Below are positions 63,911 through 64,000 of a DNA stretch of 64,000 bases, piece after piece. The DNA comes from Granulicatella elegans ATCC 700633 (GTDB lineage Bacteria > Bacillota > Bacilli > Lactobacillales > Aerococcaceae): contig NZ_KI391971.1 of NCBI RefSeq assembly GCF_000162475.2, positions 1,015,008-1,079,007 on the forward strand, given 5' to 3'. The notes beneath the pieces were generated by a model that was given only the letters and a program-made list of their open reading frames with translations, did not search any database and was not told where the DNA came from. The translations under genes and the position numbers were made by a program. How positions within the stretch are numbered: position 1 is the stretch's first letter; the number at the start of each line of letters is the position of its first letter.

Positions 63911-64000
63911 TTCCCTTTGTTGGCTAGGCCGCCAGCAGCCTAGCTAAGCGAGTCTCATGGCTAAACTTCGAGCCTTGGTCTCGAAGTTTGCCTGTAAAAA
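63911..64000 (+). ncRNA. Structured intergenic element, copy 2 (cut by the window edge)
   Basis: The core at 63921-63968 aligns without gaps to 33753-33800 at about 35 of 48 positions, including AGCGARTCTCATG. GCC/GGC replaces the GGC/GCC stem of copy 1, a compensatory change. GCTAGGC (63923-63929) can also pair with GCCTAGC (63938-63944). A second hairpin, AAACTTCGA / TCGAAGTTT (63963-63989), follows. It begins about 36 bases past the HAD phosphatase stop codon. The right end is outside the window. Confidence 0.55.

Overview
The window is a gene-dense, AT-rich stretch of a low-GC Gram-positive chromosome. The gene families (RecU next to a class A PBP, RNase Y, NrnA, PgpH, MnmM, SpxR, AdhE, an LPNTG-anchored surface protein, a leuS T-box) place it in the Lactobacillales. 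A Carnobacteriaceae or Aerococcaceae member such as Granulicatella would fit, but the genus is a guess. There is no rRNA, tRNA, CRISPR array, intact insertion sequence or prophage. Most genes are on the minus strand in operons bounded by clear intrinsic terminators, and no intergenic gap exceeds 300 bases.

Layout. 1-3215: end of a UMF1-type transporter, clpX and tig. 3453-6537 (+): recU and a class A PBP. 6623-11052 (-): rny, nrnA, spxR and a short DtxR-type metalloregulator. 11252-17202: adhE with a Rex-like promoter, gtfA (sucrose phosphorylase) with two near-identical operators, and a divergent acyl-adenylating enzyme. 17278-22013 (-): ruvA-ruvB-queA-UDG-tpx-pip. 22143-27922 (-): phoH-pgpH-ybeY-dgkA-era-recO. 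28149-30427 (-): rpsU and yqeY, with a two-gene island (XRE regulator and AbiF-type HEPN protein with its small RNA) lying between yqeY and phoH. 30587-32112 (-): nfo and a Fur-family regulator with a His/Cys-rich tail. 32301-33719 (+): a cell-wall amidase. 33868-38980 (-): cysteine desulfurase-thiI, and leuS with a T-box. 38998-41705: a six-LysM glucosaminidase and mnmM. 41748-50783 (-): solitary hicB, an ABC exporter, wzx plus a glycosyltransferase, two licD genes, and a BcrAB-like ABC operon. 50947-53034 (-): an LPXTG adhesin. 53274-61317 (-): a seven-gene unit MATE-fhs-ABC-F-thyA-dfrA-ung-nuclease. 61490-64000: a small unknown gene, a sufT-like/esterase pair and a HAD phosphatase.

The most notable system is the AbiF locus at 28149-29234. 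A consensus promoter drives a short predicted RNA of two hairpins, the second followed by a U-run, directly upstream of a HEPN (RNxxxH) abortive-infection protein. This looks like an RNA-antitoxin/HEPN-toxin module inserted in the conserved phoH-yqeY-rpsU neighbourhood. A second notable signal is a 48-base structured element found twice, downstream of two unrelated plus-strand genes (33735-33815 and 63911-64000). It shows about 35/48 identity and a compensatory base-pair change, and I do not recognise it as a named RNA family.

Several start codons were moved from the longest open frame on the basis of ribosome binding sites (PBP, dtxR-type regulator, gtfA, acyl ligase, era, phoH, yqeY, cysteine desulfurase, hicB, the LPXTG protein, MATE). 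rpsU was found by direct reading.
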